In this document: in pieces, positions 22,372 through 33,608 of the stretch
Layout of the letters: each line of letters starts with the position of its first letter
How positions within the stretch are numbered: the stretch's first letter is position 1
DNA from: Strigamia acuminata
Taxonomy: Eukaryota > Arthropoda > Chilopoda > Geophilomorpha > Linotaeniidae
DNA length: 64,000 nucleotides
Assembly: GCA_949358305.1 (NCBI GenBank)
Contig: OX442314.1
Location: forward strand, 28,133,118 to 28,197,117
Direction of reading: 5' to 3'
Translations under genes and position numbers: made by a program
Notes under the pieces: generated by a model
What the model saw: only the letters and a program-made list of their open reading frames with translations
Told to the model about the DNA's origin: nothing
Database searches by the model: none

Positions 22372-23970
22372 AACGTCAACAGGCTGTCAACGGTGGAGTC
22401 CAGGGACGAGGAGCAGGCTATCGCAGCTATGCCCCTCGCTTTGGACCTTCCCGTGATTCTCGACGAACCGGTGGTCGGGGCGTGCTCGGAGGAAGCGATT
22501 GCTTGCGCGTCGTTTGCTCTCGGCCTTCCGATGGACTCGTTCAACGGAACAGGCGGCCTTCCACACCGTACCTGGGGTAGCCTCATGTCGTTGGCAGGAC
22601 AGTCAACTCAGTCCACACCGCGAGACGAGTGCTCGGTTCCCCAGGAGATGCAAGGCGCTTGCACTGAACTGCCGATGGAGCAGTGCGAATCCTCTGCCTC
22701 GGTGGAGGAAGAATTTCAGATGACTGTTTCGGAAGACGACGTGCTGGAGTTGTCCATCTTGGAGGGCTTGTCCCTCGAGGCGCAACTTCTGCGACACGCC
22801 GACCCCGAGACGGTCGACATGGAAGTGGAAACAGCGACAGGGAGTGAGGAACCTTCCCAGGTACCACACCCCTTTGAGCAGCGTGATGAAGCGGAGTTCC
22901 TAGAGCCCGTAGAGGGCCCGATGCCACTCGAGATCACCGAATTGCCGCCCGGAGCCCCAGTTGTTTGCGCTGAGCTACTCATACAGGGTGTTCCCCGCCT
23001 TGAGCACGCGCACGAGCAGACATTGGCGCTCTGGGTTGCCGAAGCGAAGCGTTGGAGGGAACTCCATTTACGCTTCGAGGATGCCAGGGGGAGTGACATC
23101 CGAATGACCCGAGCGGTGGCACTGATACGGCAGAGAATGTGGATCATCCTCAACATCCCCTCTGTCGCGTCGGCAGCAGCAAGGAGGCTCAGGTGGTTTG
23201 AGACGGTCCGGATCGTCGCGTGGACGGTCGGATCGGCAATGAACGCCTGGTACCTCCATCTGCCGTCACCGTTCGCGGTTCAAGGATGGACACTGGAGGA
23301 GACTGTCGGAGCGGATTTCGCCGACATAGATCCGTCGGTCTGTCGCGGCTACGTGGAGACGCTGGCGAGTCTGCCCAAGCTGATGGACAACCATGGCCAT
23401 CAGCGGGTATTCAGACCGGCGTCCCACGAGCCCGTCCCGATCGAGATGCCTCCAGAGCTGGCAACACTATCGCCGCCACCCCCACCTACTTACGAGGAGG
23501 TGATCGTCAAGCGGGTGCATAGGCGGAAGGCCTATAAGGACAACTTCAGCGCCGAAGTCTGGGACCCGGTAGAGGCCGAGTACGATGCGCGCAAGCGGGA
23601 GGTGGAACGCGAGCAGAAGAAGAAGGGGAAGGGAAAGAAGTCCCGCAAGGCCGCGTCTGGTTCCACTCCAACGAAGGGCGAGAAGGGAGCGCACTGCGCA
23701 CCACTTCCGCCAGTGTCGACGGCTGCTGCGCCAATGGTGGAGAAGGTACGATTGCATCCTTCCCCATCAACGTCAGCAGCTGAAGCGGAGGGCAGGCGAC
23801 TGATGCCACCGCCACCATCCATACGGTCTGTGCTGGAGGCAGCGAGAACTTCTCCAGCCCCAGCAAGGCCAGCGCGAGAAATTGCACCGGAAGTTGCAAT
23901 TGCGTCTGAAGAGGAGCCCCAAGGCCCCTCTCAACCGCAACCGCCGTCCGAGGATGCGCCGGAGCCGTGA
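22372..23970 (+). CDS. 3' piece of interrupted ORF of element H, unknown function
   Basis: Continuation of the ORF broken by E1, 532 codons to a TGA; both pieces together give about 703 residues. Acidic N-terminal half; a central region with clustered Trp/Arg and possible helices (residues about 225-345 of this piece); then a Pro run ending PPPPPTYEEV, which resembles a PPxY-like late-domain or WW-binding motif; then a Lys/Arg-rich stretch (EQKKKGKGKKSRK) and a low-complexity Pro/Ala/Glu tail. No zinc knuckle, protease, RT or integrase motif is visible. A basic plus late-domain-like layout would suit a Gag-like protein, but that is inference. It could instead be an extra 3' ORF or a host-derived sequence. 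Confidence 0.5.
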   Translation, partial: NVNRLSTVESRDEEQAIAAMPLALDLPVILDEPVVGACSEEAIACASFALGLPMDSFNGTGGLPHRTWGSLMSLAGQSTQSTPRDECSVPQEMQGACTELPMEQCESSASVEEEFQMTVSEDDVLELSILEGLSLEAQLLRHADPETVDMEVETATGSEEPSQVPHPFEQRDEAEFLEPVEGPMPLEITELPPGAPVVCAELLIQGVPRLEHAHEQTLALWVAEAKRWRELHLRFEDARGSDIRMTRAVALIRQRMWIILNIPSVASAAARRLRWFETVRIVAWTVGSAMNAWYLHLPSPFAVQGWTLEETVGADFADIDPSVCRGYVETLASLPKLMDNHGHQRVFRPASHEPVPIEMPPELATLSPPPPPTYEEVIVKRVHRRKAYKDNFSAEVWDPVEAEYDARKREVEREQKKKGKGKKSRKAASGSTPTKGEKGAHCAPLPPVSTAAAPMVEKVRLHPSPSTSAAEAEGRRLMPPPPSIRSVLEAARTSPAPARPAREIAPEVAIASEEEPQGPSQPQPPSEDAPEP

Positions 23971-24696
23971 AAAGCCCCGATCGTCGTCCTTAGACGCCGG
24001 AATTGTACAAACGACGGACCGCTGGTCCCGATAATATTTTTTCCCCCTAAACAGGATTCCATGAGATGCCTGTCCCAAGACATGGACGCCGAGCCAGTGC
24101 GAGTGACGAGACGGTGACGCCGCGCCACGCGCACAGATGCCCGACGAAAGAAGACGTCGGAGGTTTCCAATGTTCCCGGAACCTCCCGACTGCGGGTCTT
24201 GGTCAGATCCCGGTTGCTGTACATAGTTCTTTTTACAAAATATTTATTAGTTTTCCTCGTTGTTTAACGTATTTGTTTTTATCGTTCTTGAGAGGCTTGA
24301 CCAACCTCTCCCATCCTTGTTTTACCTTTTAATTTAATTCGTTTATTATTATTATTTTATGTCAATATTTTTCTTTTTTTTCTGTTTTATTGTTTGCTCC
24401 CGGGCTTGTTACGTTCAGGCCCGGTGAATTATTATTTACATTGTATTATCATCAATAGTCTGTTTTGTTTTCGGCCAATCTAGGGTTGGGTGTTTTCCGT
24501 TGCCCGACGTTGCTTGAACATCGTGGACTGACGGTGCGGTGATCCTTTGGACAACCGGTACCGGAAGTCAGCACCGGTAGCCCGACAGTGTGTGGTCTTT
24601 GACCGGCACTATTGTCGTGCTTGCCTCGACTTGCGTGTCCCCGTTGGTGTTGTGTGTGGCCCCTTAGGACCTACCTTTTTCGAAGGGGGGGGGAGA

Positions 24697-25294
24697 TGTG
24701 ACCGTCAGGCCACCTGGGTGACCTGCGGCACTGCCACACACCACCATACGGCCCCAAAGGTCAACCCCTCTGTGGGTGATTGACCTAGCCCGGGGAGGAG
24801 GGAGTGGTGTGGTGTGGTGAGGAGGGAGTGGAGTGAGAGAGGAGAGTTGAGTGTTGGACACGGCCTGAGAAGGACGTGTCTGCAACAGCTCCCAGAGAGG
24901 AGAAGTAGTCATCGAGAGGGACGAGAAGTGTCCCAGGTTGAACCCCACACTCCTCACCATTCACCACGTTGATCCTCAGTGCTATGGTGGAGTCCGTAGT
25001 GCAGCCTCCATGAGCGGATACGCGGGTCGCAGGTAAGCGCGACATGAATGTTAAGTCGAACCGACCTCGTCACACATTGGACTTCTGCCCAGTGTGTGAC
25101 GGGTCGGTTGCCGGTGCGGCGCGCCTTTGTGGCGCCCCTGCAACGGGTAACGGGATTCCCCATACCCCTAGACAACGACAATAAAGGCCAACCAACCAAT
25201 ATTGTGGGAATCTCTGTTATTATTACGTGAAGTATGCGTCCCTACCCAGTGTTATTAGTCCCCTAGTTACATTGGCGAGACCATACCAGTCACA
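24697..25294 (+). repeat. 3' LTR of element H (598 bp)
   Basis: Begins TGTGAC directly after a G-rich purine tract and ends GTCACA, a perfect 6-bp inverted terminus. AATAAA at about 25180 fits an R-U5 polyadenylation signal. Homology to the minus-strand copy at 35306-35992 runs up to the final CACA, which fixes the right boundary. Confidence 0.7.
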
Positions 25295-25347
25295 AGTTTA
25301 AATCTAGTTCTGGTTCTTGGTGCAAATGCATACAGTTATCTAGTTAT

Positions 25348-25435
25348 CTAGTTTAAACATGTTTAAACTAGCTGATTATTTAGTTTAAACATGTTTAAAC
25401 TAGATGATTATCTAGTTTAAACATGTTTAAACTAG
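25348..25435. repeat. Three 24-bp palindromes at 32-bp spacing
   Basis: CTAGTTTAAACATGTTTAAACTAG or a near copy starts at 25348, 25380 and 25412, giving an exact 32-bp period with a short GATGATTAT-like spacer. Each palindrome carries two TTTAAA cores. Confidence 0.85.
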
Positions 25436-25521
25436 ATGATTCTAATCCAGTTGTGTGAAGTGTCAAGGTCACTTCCCACAATTCTGTGCGTGACATACTC
25501 AGTTGATTGTCTATTGGCCTA

Positions 25522-26370
25522 TACTCTAGTTGCAGTCAAAAAGGCACTTTACAAGATGTTGTCTTATTGGTCGAGCCAGTTTACTGGTGTAGTGATCCGG
25601 AAAAGTAGACCCAAACACCAGAATTGCATTACAATGTACAGACATTGTAATCGAACGACCAAAAATTCAAAATTCCAGACGAAGTAACCAATAAACATAA
25701 CAAACATGAGTCTGACATTTTTATATGCGTAAAACTTCATTTCAATGATGGAAATAACATTTTATATTAAGAAAAATCAAAATAACGTTAACTAAACTAG
25801 TCAAAACAAGCAAAACAATAAATAAAAATAAAAACTAACTTACTTCTCCTAGTAGCCGTATTACCCCGCCTATTGCTGCATGCCGTTGGGCATGGATTCA
25901 TCACAGTTTTGAAATTGGGCGTAAAAAATCTATACCGGCATGCCGGTATAGATCGAAACATGCCGATATAAGTGAAAAAATTGTTTTTTTGTTTTTTTGT
26001 TTAAAAGAGCCCAGATGATAAATTATGTTAAAATTTGGGCCTGAAATTTAAGTTTTCTTGATATTCTGAAGAGTACTTCTAATTTTGTGGAACCTTTATA
26101 GAAATTTCGGCCAATTTCCTACATTTTGGACATCTAAATATGCGTTTTAAGCATGTTTTGGGCTCAAAATTAAAAAAAAAAATTCGTACTCACTTACACC
26201 GGCATGCCGTTAAAAACAGGGTTTATCGGCATGCCGGTAATACTCGAGCTACACCGGCATGTGGCAATAAGCGGGGTAATACGGTAGTATACAGTCTGGA
26301 GTTAGTAGTAAACTGGGTCGACCAATGGGACGACATCTTGTAAAGTGCCTTTTTGACTGCAACTAGAGTA
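25522..26370. mobile_element. ATACTCT-type MITE with a second MITE inside
   Basis: Terminal inverted repeat of about 45 bp starting TACTCTAGTTGCAGTCAAAA, flanked by TA. The core (from about 25575, GTGTAGTGATCC...AGACCCAAACACCAGAA) is shared with the element at 60404-60821. No transposase. Confidence 0.75.
25856..26284. mobile_element. Nested MITE with repeated GGCATGCCGG motif
   Basis: Perfect 14-bp inverted terminus CCGTATTACCCCGC, flanked by TAG at 25853-25855 and 26285-26287. Subterminal copies of (C)CGGCATGCCG(G) occur near both ends. Absence from the sister element at 60404-60821 shows the empty site. Confidence 0.7.
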
Positions 26371-26555
26371 TAGATACTGTATGTGGCTTTTTGCTTTTCG
26401 GTGTAAACGCTCTAGCCTTTTTAAGCCAATATCAGGCCAGAACTAGATTTAAACTTTGGGCTAGCCCAAACTTTCTGGTGCGAACAGGGTATAAGATTGA
26501 CAAGCAATTGGTCAAGAGGCCCTAAAATTATTCAGTTAAACACCCGTTAGATATT

Positions 26556-29500
26556 AAAAATTAGGCCACCCTGTATACAACGCCTGTCGTTCTAACGGTA
26601 GCATTTTTTTGCATTTTAAATATAAGTATTATAAAGAATAACTACGGTACATTTAAAAATAAATCTGCATTTCAGCTTCGCCATTACACGTGCACGCCAA
26701 TTGAAAACAAAGTTTTGGTATTTGTCATCAAGGAAGCACGACCAACTGTAAATCTAAACCATGCGCTAGATTTGCACTTATTTCAGGATCTGATCGTATG
26801 GAGGCAGAATAAAGTTTACTTATTGACATATTCTCACCAAAATACGGTAGGAGTCAATAGTTAAAGAACATGCACACAGAATGTTTATCTCGTTACGAAA
26901 TTGCTTGTATTGTAATTATCAGGCGGACTGAGGTCTGCCCTCTTTAAAGAGAGCAGACAAATTGGTAAATACGTGCTTGCTATATGGTTTAATAATACAA
27001 GGTGTTCACAACATCTTTAGACAATTGTTTGGCTTTTGAGCGCATTTCATTGCGCGTAAGCTCGGTCTGGCCGCTCCTCCATTCTGGGGCCCCAGCCAGA
27101 TTTAGCATTCTTCAATGCCCTCAATGTTTTGGAACGATGGCACGTGCATGCCAATTTCACGTGTTGCTCCTTATTCTTTGGCTATATTCCAAAAAAAACT
27201 TTACCATATACTTTATGTTATGTACAAGTTTCAAAATTGTCTGATTTTTTTTATTTTTAATAAATTTTTCAAATTGTCTAGAGACTTTATGAAAACCCTG
27301 AATATTAGAATGAAAAGAAGTACATTAAAAAAATTAATTTCTACAAGATTGTAACATTTGGTATATTTAATCTTCAAACTATTAGCATATGGAATGGAAC
27401 CTACACTATTAAAAATAAAATCACTGCTCTTTTTTCTTTTTTTAAAACGTAGAATTCAAGTTTACTTGCATTGGAATACCGACTAGACAAGAATATTTTT
27501 CTTAAAACAAACTTGGCAATAAATTGCGCAGAACAAGTAAAATGTCGATTTGAAATAATTTCCCAGAAAACATTATTTTTGACAAAAGAAAATTTTACTG
27601 TAGGACAGGTGAATTAAGCATGCTCTAATACGTATATTGCAAATTACAGAATTACAATTCTGCAATTGTAACCGTATTTTTCTTCTATTTAGACAAGATT
27701 AGAAAAGAAAAACAAACCCCCATCATTTAACGGAGAACTTCTGCAGCACGTTCTTAATAAAATGAGCAGTTTTTGGTAAAGTTTTTATTAATTATAAACC
27801 ATTTTTCATAAAGTTAATTAAAACCTTGTTCGTCCAAGCTAAAACCTTCATGCTTTTCTAGCTCAACCGCCGATTTTTTAGTCAAGAAAATAGTTGATGT
27901 AAAAACACATCTAAAAAAAAAAGTACATAGACGTTTAATTATTAATTACCATAAACAGTTACGACATTTAATGCTTCATCTTCTCTATTATTTTATTAGG
28001 ACTTTGATATCTTCAGAATTGGATTTATAATCACTCCAAAACTTGTGCACAACTTTGACTTTGTAGTTATTCCTATTAGAAAAACCACATTTGGATTAAT
28101 CATGCGAGAAGACAGCAACATCAAAGACTACTTATGGATGACATTTTTCAACCCATTTCCCCCGGTTGTTTGGTCGTGTATTTTAGTTATACAGGTCATC
28201 ATTGAACTATCTTTGGCATTGATGACTAACTACTACAAAAATCCAGCCTCAACTTCAGGTAAAAACACTTCAATAAAAATGTTAATTAATTCAAGCTATT
28301 TTTTATAATTCCTCAAAGTTTGTACAATTATTGGAACAAAATACTTCTTTCTTCTGCTGATTATGTCAAGCTACGGCGCAGTGTTATACGGATCACTTAC
28401 CGTTACATCACAATTTGGATACAATAATATTCAAGACATATTGCAGGAAGACAAAATAAACTTATACGCATACAGAGAGTTTGCCCCTTACTATCGCTTT
28501 AAGGTAATGAGAAATAAATGGTAGAGCACCGCTTAATAACTAAAACACAAAATTTAATTTTAAAAAACGTACAATTATATTTTGGGTTTTTATTTTCGTC
28601 CGTTAAATTGTCTGTCTAGTTAAATGTTTCACCGTTTAATTATCATACGGTTAATTACCTACAGCCACGTGATATTGACACAACCGGTCATCTTTGCTAG
28701 TGCGCTGGAAGATTCGGAACGCCCATCCCAGAAAAGATGCCCGTATAATGATTATTACCGTACATACTCGCGTATAATGCGACCCCCCCATTTTAAGGTG
28801 CCTAAAACGAAATAAATGGTGTACGCGCGTATAATGCGAGTTACCATAGTAGTGTGCCACAACAATGGAAAAATCAAATCAAATCAAATCAAATTCTCTC
28901 GCAGCGGCGGAGTTATTATTTTTCTCGGCAAATGCCACGACACGTAATTTAAACCCGCTTCAAACGACACACGCTTACGTTTCGGATTGTTGGATTCTTG
29001 CATTATTCGATTGTCGTTCGGTTGGATGGTTGGATTGTCGGTAGGTTGGATGGTTGTGTTGTGTGTTGTAAGCGATGGCCGAAGGACGAAATGGACGAAA
29101 TGCGCACGTAATACGAACGAAATACGAAACGTACCGTAGTACGTACGTTTTGTTAATTTTTTTTTTTTTTTTTTTTTATTACGCACGTATAGTGCGACTC
29201 CCCCAAACACAGGGACTAATTCTGGCATAAATATTTCGCACTATACGCAAGTATATACGGTAAACCAATCTTTTGAACATATCTTTTCATTTAATGGTAG
29301 GATGCAAAATCACCTCTTACACGGGCTATTTGGACAAAAATGGGGGAAAATACCCGAAAAGGAAACATTTCGAAGACGGAAGCTGCACAAGTGCTTTCAC
29401 ATAATTACAATGCCATCATACATACGTACGATATTCTGAAAAAAGATCACGGATTGAACTGCACATTTAGTTTTGTTCGAATACCGATCGATACGGCATC

Positions 29501-29847
29501 ATACTACATGTTTGATAAAAAATCAAAATATGTAGATTTATTTAATCAGAAGTAAGTACTGGGCGTGAGTAAATTTACAACGATTTTAAAATTAAACTCC
29601 AATTATACATTTCAGCATTTTGAAGTTAAAAGAAAGAGGAGTCATAGACAGACTTAACAATAAGCATAAGATAACAACCATCTGCGAAACATCAAATTAT
29701 GACCTTAAACCTATTTCTATTGATCACACAATCACGGCATTCCTTATTCTCATTGGAGGAGTTTTTGTGTCCGGAATGGCATTACTCGTTGAATTTCTTT
29801 TTAAGACCAAGTTTCAATGTGGCGGCTGTGTAAACAATACCACCTAA
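26556..29847 (+). pseudogene. Ionotropic receptor locus A (exons 4 to last, decayed)
   Basis: Related to invertebrate ionotropic glutamate-like receptors. Probable exons: 26677-26848 (LHLFQDLIVWRQNKVYLL), about 26925-27000, 27453-27608 (CAEQVKCRFEIIS), 27693-27775 (FNGELLQHVLNKMSSFW), 28000-28258 (end of S1 and M1, FFNPFPPVVW then a hydrophobic segment), 28319-28503 (M3, with SSYGAVLYGSLTVTS matching the iGluR SYTANLAAFLT region), 28665-about 28717, 29294-29551 (S2 lobe), 29613-29847 (M4, TAFLILIGGVFVSGMALL, and stop). The exon at 28665 has an in-frame TAG and has lost its GT donor compared with B2, and a MITE lies just downstream. Exons 1-3 are missing. A non-functional copy is likely. Confidence 0.75.
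28755..29263. mobile_element. pogo/Tigger-like MITE in locus A
   Basis: Termini TTACCGTACATACTCGCGTATAATGCGA and an inverted close copy (TTACCGTATATACTTGCG...). Contains a TCAAA microsatellite at about 28873 and a T run at 29157. It lies in the intron between the 28665 exon and the S2 exon. Confidence 0.7.
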
Positions 29848-30660
29848 TATGCATTGTAGTACACAACAAGGTCCGGCATTGAAAAAATCTTTACAACATA
29901 AAAATTCAATAAACCGTCTCACGTTTACCGATTTACCATTGACTCGCACCCTACTAACACTATTGTTCTGCTGCCAAGATCGAGTAAAATTGAGACAAAA
30001 ACCAATTTACTTACGAATTACGATTCTCCTTTGCTTCTCATCCAAACGGCCAAAATTGTGGTGTCTTTGATATTTTTCTGTCTCGCACGTTCACGTTTCC
30101 CGCTTGATACCGATAATAAATTAAATTAAGTGCGACTGTATTTCTGTAATTTAAATATCGTAATTTAATATTCTTCAATTAAAATGAAAATTTACCAAAA
30201 TGTTACCGGACGGTGTTGTTTTTTGTCAGGACGATAAACCACAGAATAAAACATGTTATATTCTGTGGATAGTCCACTGATCATATTTCTTCTTCGCAAT
30301 TTTACGGCGACCGGTTGATTTGGTTGACTCAATCATAGTGATGGTTTGATTTTGTTCCAGCTGCAGCATGTTTGAGGTTAGTCAAAGAGTTTTTTTAATC
30401 TTGGAAAATTAAACGAAATGAAAAACAACCACGTACAAATTACTTCCCGGCTGGTCCAAGGCCGCCATTTTCAAACGAGCACTGTGCTGCGGCTAGAAAC
30501 CTTGATGCTCTTTGACGATTGTAGCGCCAGCTGTGGATCTTGAACTAACTGAAAAAATTCATTTTTGAACATTTACTTTATTTTCTTGTTTCCCAAGTGC
30601 AAAAATAAATTACAGACTAAGAAAATTGCATAAATCAACATTAATAGTTGCTAAACAAAC
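29848..30660 (+). repeat. Duplicated 3' flank of IR genes, copy 1
   Basis: Homologous to 44683-45540, including the CGTTTACCGATTTACCATTG and GCCGCCATTTTCAAACGAGC segments. Shows that the duplication unit extended about 800 bp past the receptor stop codon. No gene seen. Confidence 0.8.
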
Positions 30661-31320
30661 ATCCGTAATGGAAAAAAGGCAAAATAAAATGCTAATATAC
30701 CGTAACAATAATAACAGCATTATGGTAAAAAGAAGTGTAGAATTAAAAAAAAAAAACCCTAAATAAAGCAAGAATACTTTCCTGCACTTATTCAAGTAAA
30801 AAATAATAAATTAAATAAGTACACCAAAAAGTATAGAATTGCTGCATCTACCTAAATTAGCACATCTAATTACATTTCAATTGAACCTCTACCTTCATTA
30901 AAATCACGGATTTTATTGGAATTCAAATTGACATTAATTAATAAACCGTTGACAGTTGCTAGAACCTTTACTGGAAATTGACTTTGATTCAAAAACGACG
31001 TTTGAATACGCTTGCCCGTGTAGGTAGACGTGACTCTTGTCTGGCCCGGGTGCAAGTGTGGCACCAGCTGGAAACGGCTTCCAAGACCAGCACAGAGCGC
31101 TGGGCAACGTTTCATTTCTCATTCGGCTTGTTCACATGCCCAAAGACAAATGCAAAGATAGTTCGATTCGATCTAAATCGGGCATCTTGACGTCTAAGCA
31201 AATCGACTCGACGTTGCGAAACTAGTGCCTGCAGAGGACACTGTTGCCACCAGGTGAAACAACCAATTTATTTCATTGTCTGCAAGAGACATATTGTTCA
31301 CATAAATGATGATCGTGTGT
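30661..31320. other. Intergenic, no gene recognised
   Basis: AT-rich sequence without a credible ORF or splice-site-bounded exon. About 60 bp near 30836-30900 resembles 44215-44300 downstream of IR locus B2. Confidence 0.6.
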
Positions 31321-31325
31321 CAGCG

Positions 31326-31738
31326 TGTGAAAACCGAGGGTTTTACGCAATTTTTATTACCTTTATTTGTATCAATTTCATTTTTTGCATTTAGCAATTT
31401 TGTATTTTTGGTGTTTGTTATTTACATTTACTTTTCACTTATTTTCTACTTGTTTGCTCAAATTATTGTATCGCCAATTATCCCTACCTTCTCACCCTAA
31501 AACTTCACTTCTCAAACTTCCACTTGACCTTTCTTGGAATCAGCTTATTGAGGTCAAACAATTCCGCTCTCCAATCAGAGAGCTCCACATACCCTTTTTT
31601 CCCCCCCTTTCTCTAGTCTAAGAATAAAATCACCAGTGTTCTTTTTTTACAACTCAAGAGAAGGTCTCCTATTTTTTATTTCCTACATTTACACTTTTCA
31701 AACCAAGGACTTTAGCAATTTATAAGTGTGATTTCACA
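31326..31738 (+). mobile_element. Solo LTR of a BEL/Pao family
   Basis: Begins TGTGAAAACCGAGGGTTTTACGC and ends TTTCACA, flanked by CAGCG at 31321-31325 and 31739-31743. The start and the AGGACTTTAGCAATTT segment near the end match the LTR of the complete BEL element at 48312. 413 bp, so diverged and shortened. Confidence 0.8.
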
Positions 31739-31743
31739 CAGCG

Positions 31744-32635
31744 CACCAACTAGGGGACCATAGACTTTCCTGTACGGTGTACGCCCGATTTCATGGTCCA
31801 AGACACCATGTCTGCGAGCGAGTTTTGGCTTCCGATTGTGCAGTGTTTTTCGGCCGCCTGCACGCTGACTTTTCCAGCCACCCCCCAGAGTGCCCGGTTT
31901 CCGACCACTTAACGCCCCTTTTGTCGGCTGCTTGTGCTGTATCCGCTTCACTGCATTATTCAATGCACTTAAACTATTGTTTAGTATTGGCGCTTTACCC
32001 CCACTGCAACATAAAGGCACTTGTAAATCATTTATCCATAATGGCTGACCTGTGTTAAACAATCTCCATGATCAAGATTTATATTAGTAAGGTACATATC
32101 GATTGGCGACGAGGATGCGATCACAAACCATCGCTTATCAATGAGGACAACTTTTACAGCCAGCTCGGCTTAGACAACATCTGTATTTCCAGTCGAGAGG
32201 GAGTTTCATCCTTTCCTGGATCGAGGACCAGCATTACTCGTATCGGTAACTGATATTATTTTAGAGCCATTTGGTTATTTTTTGTATAGTTTAACTTTGT
32301 ATTTAACGAGCCAAATGTCAGCGTGGTATTTGTATAACTTAGCATTTATTAATTTGGCCGAAACCAATAAATGTGTTATGTTTTGAGAAACATCTTATCG
32401 TATTTTATCTCATACATTATTCACTTTGAGCGCAATCTATACCCGGAACTACCATTTAGTAGGAGTTGTGGTCGTCACCGTCACAAGGTAAGTCACGAAC
32501 CACTCATTATAATGAGTGGTTCTCAAAAATTTCATAAATTTTTTAAAATAGTAATTATTTGTTAACGTTCACAAAACATCAATATAGCTGCAATGCGGTG
32601 TTTTTGAGTGGATCGACTGCCACATTTTCACCCGA
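31744..32635. other. Unassigned sequence, possible old LTR leader
   Basis: Moderately GC-rich, without a gene. TTGGCGACGAGGATG at about 32103 resembles a primer-site region of Gypsy-type elements, but no paired LTR was found. Confidence 0.3.
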
Positions 32636-32851
32636 GTGGACTTTAAAACCGTTTGTATTTTTTCATGTCTTTATTCAATTCATTATGTTCTGACCGCTGG
32701 GCCACCCAAAGGTTACCCGCGTCACTGCTACAGTACACACTGCACGACGAATATCAACCGAGACAGGTGTATGAGATGCATTATGAATGCACCTAGTATT
32801 TGTACTACCGGTATAAATTTTGTAATTTATATATTTAATTTTACAATTTAA
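32636..32851 (+). CDS. Possible small cysteine-rich peptide ORF (doubtful)
   Basis: Short frame with a hydrophobic stretch (VCIFSCLYSIHYVLTA) followed by a Cys-rich segment (CYSTHCTTNINRDRCMRC). There is no ATG at the frame's start and no recognised family, so it may be an exon or chance. Listed only for its secretory-like layout. Confidence 0.15.
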   Translation: MDFKTVCIFSCLYSIHYVLTAGPPKGYPRHCYSTHCTTNINRDRCMRCIMNAPSICTTGINFVIYIFNFTI

Positions 32852-32869
32852 ATTTTTTTCACGTCTTCA

Positions 32870-33489
32870 CGTCTTCACTTCTTTCTTTCCTTTTCCGCAA
32901 GCAATCAATTCGTCTTTTATTTTGCCTTCTAGAACTTCTAGTGTCGGCAATTCATCTCAAGATTCCATCGCGCATCGGAAATTATCGTAGGAATTAATTT
33001 GACAAACTCAGCAGTAATAGCGTCGCAGTAAGTTCTGAGGCGATTTTAAAATCAATATCTGGTAGTTTGTCGATTACTTCAAAAATATCTTTCAAATGAT
33101 TCTCCACGCTTTCTCTTTCAGCCATTTTGTGCTTCGCTAGACTTTTTAACAATGTAGACTTATTCGCAGGTCCTCTCAACTGGTAAATGCTGTGCAATTT
33201 CTTCCACAATTCGTATGCGAATTTGCAATTTTTCATTAGTCGAATCTCGGTCTGTTTGATGTTCAGCGACATATCGTTTCTCGTCGTTCTATCGCTTTTG
33301 TCCCATAATTTTGATGGCTTTTATCTGCTTTGCGTCGTTCTCGATAACTTCTGGTTGTACTGTTTCTCCTTCCACATATATTAGAAGATCGCAAATACTT
33401 AACAAAGCCTTCATCCGGACTTTCCATGCATCGAAATTCTCTTTTCCCAATGCTTCGATTCTCCTCGAACATTCTTTTCCTATCGCCAT
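32870..33489 (-). pseudogene. Copia gag relic
   Basis: Minus-strand frame from the ATG at 33489: IEALGKENFDAWKVRMKALL is typical of the Copia Gag N-terminus, then a frameshift near 33285, then a UBN2-like segment (AYELWKKLHSIYQLRGPANK) down to about 32994, then stops. No protease, integrase or RT remains. The half-tRNA primer site at 33594-33608 lies upstream, as expected for a 5' fragment of a Copia element unrelated to E1-E3. Confidence 0.75.
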
Positions 33490-33593
33490 TTTCAAGTTTC
33501 TTATTTGAAATCAATTCGCACGTTAAAAACTTTTTAACTTCTTGTCGATCGTTTCGTTCAGCAAGATCTTGATTCGTATGCAGTTAGAAGCTT

Positions 33594-33608
33594 CCTGGGC
33601 CCTTAACC
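33594..33608 (-). other. Half-tRNA primer site of the Copia relic
   Basis: Minus strand GGTTAAGGGCCCAGG, close to the complement of the initiator tRNA-Met anticodon arm used by Drosophila copia-type elements (GGTTATGGGCCCAG). It directly follows ...CTACA, a plausible LTR end that would begin at 33609 on the plus strand; the other LTR edge is not resolved. Confidence 0.6.

Larger units (their letters stand above)
1..25294 (+). mobile_element. Element H: 3' part of an LTR element, 5' end outside window
   Basis: The outermost element of the nest. What is visible is a GC-rich ORF (in two pieces split by E1), about 710 bp of non-coding sequence (23971-24682), a purine run at 24683-24696 that fits a polypurine tract, and a 598-bp LTR at 24697-25294 with termini TGTGAC and GTCACA and an internal AATAAA near 25180. 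The 5' LTR, primer site and any gag-pol would lie left of the window, so the element could be autonomous with an extra 3' ORF or a non-autonomous LTR element with a single ORF. A degraded LTR of the same family lies on the minus strand at 35306-35992, which supports the LTR call. No 5' target duplication can be tested. Confidence 0.65.
25295..26455. mobile_element. Inverted-repeat element abutting H LTR, with nested MITEs
   Basis: AGTTTAAATCTAGTTCTGG at 25295-25313 is exactly inverted at 26437-26455. It begins at the base after the H LTR, so H may have inserted at its edge. No ORF of note. It contains the palindromic repeat at 25348-25435 and the MITE at 25522-26370. Confidence 0.55.

Noticed and set aside
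25348-25435. CRISPR-like array
   Set aside because: Only three palindromes with nearly identical spacers in a eukaryotic transposon; no cas genes.
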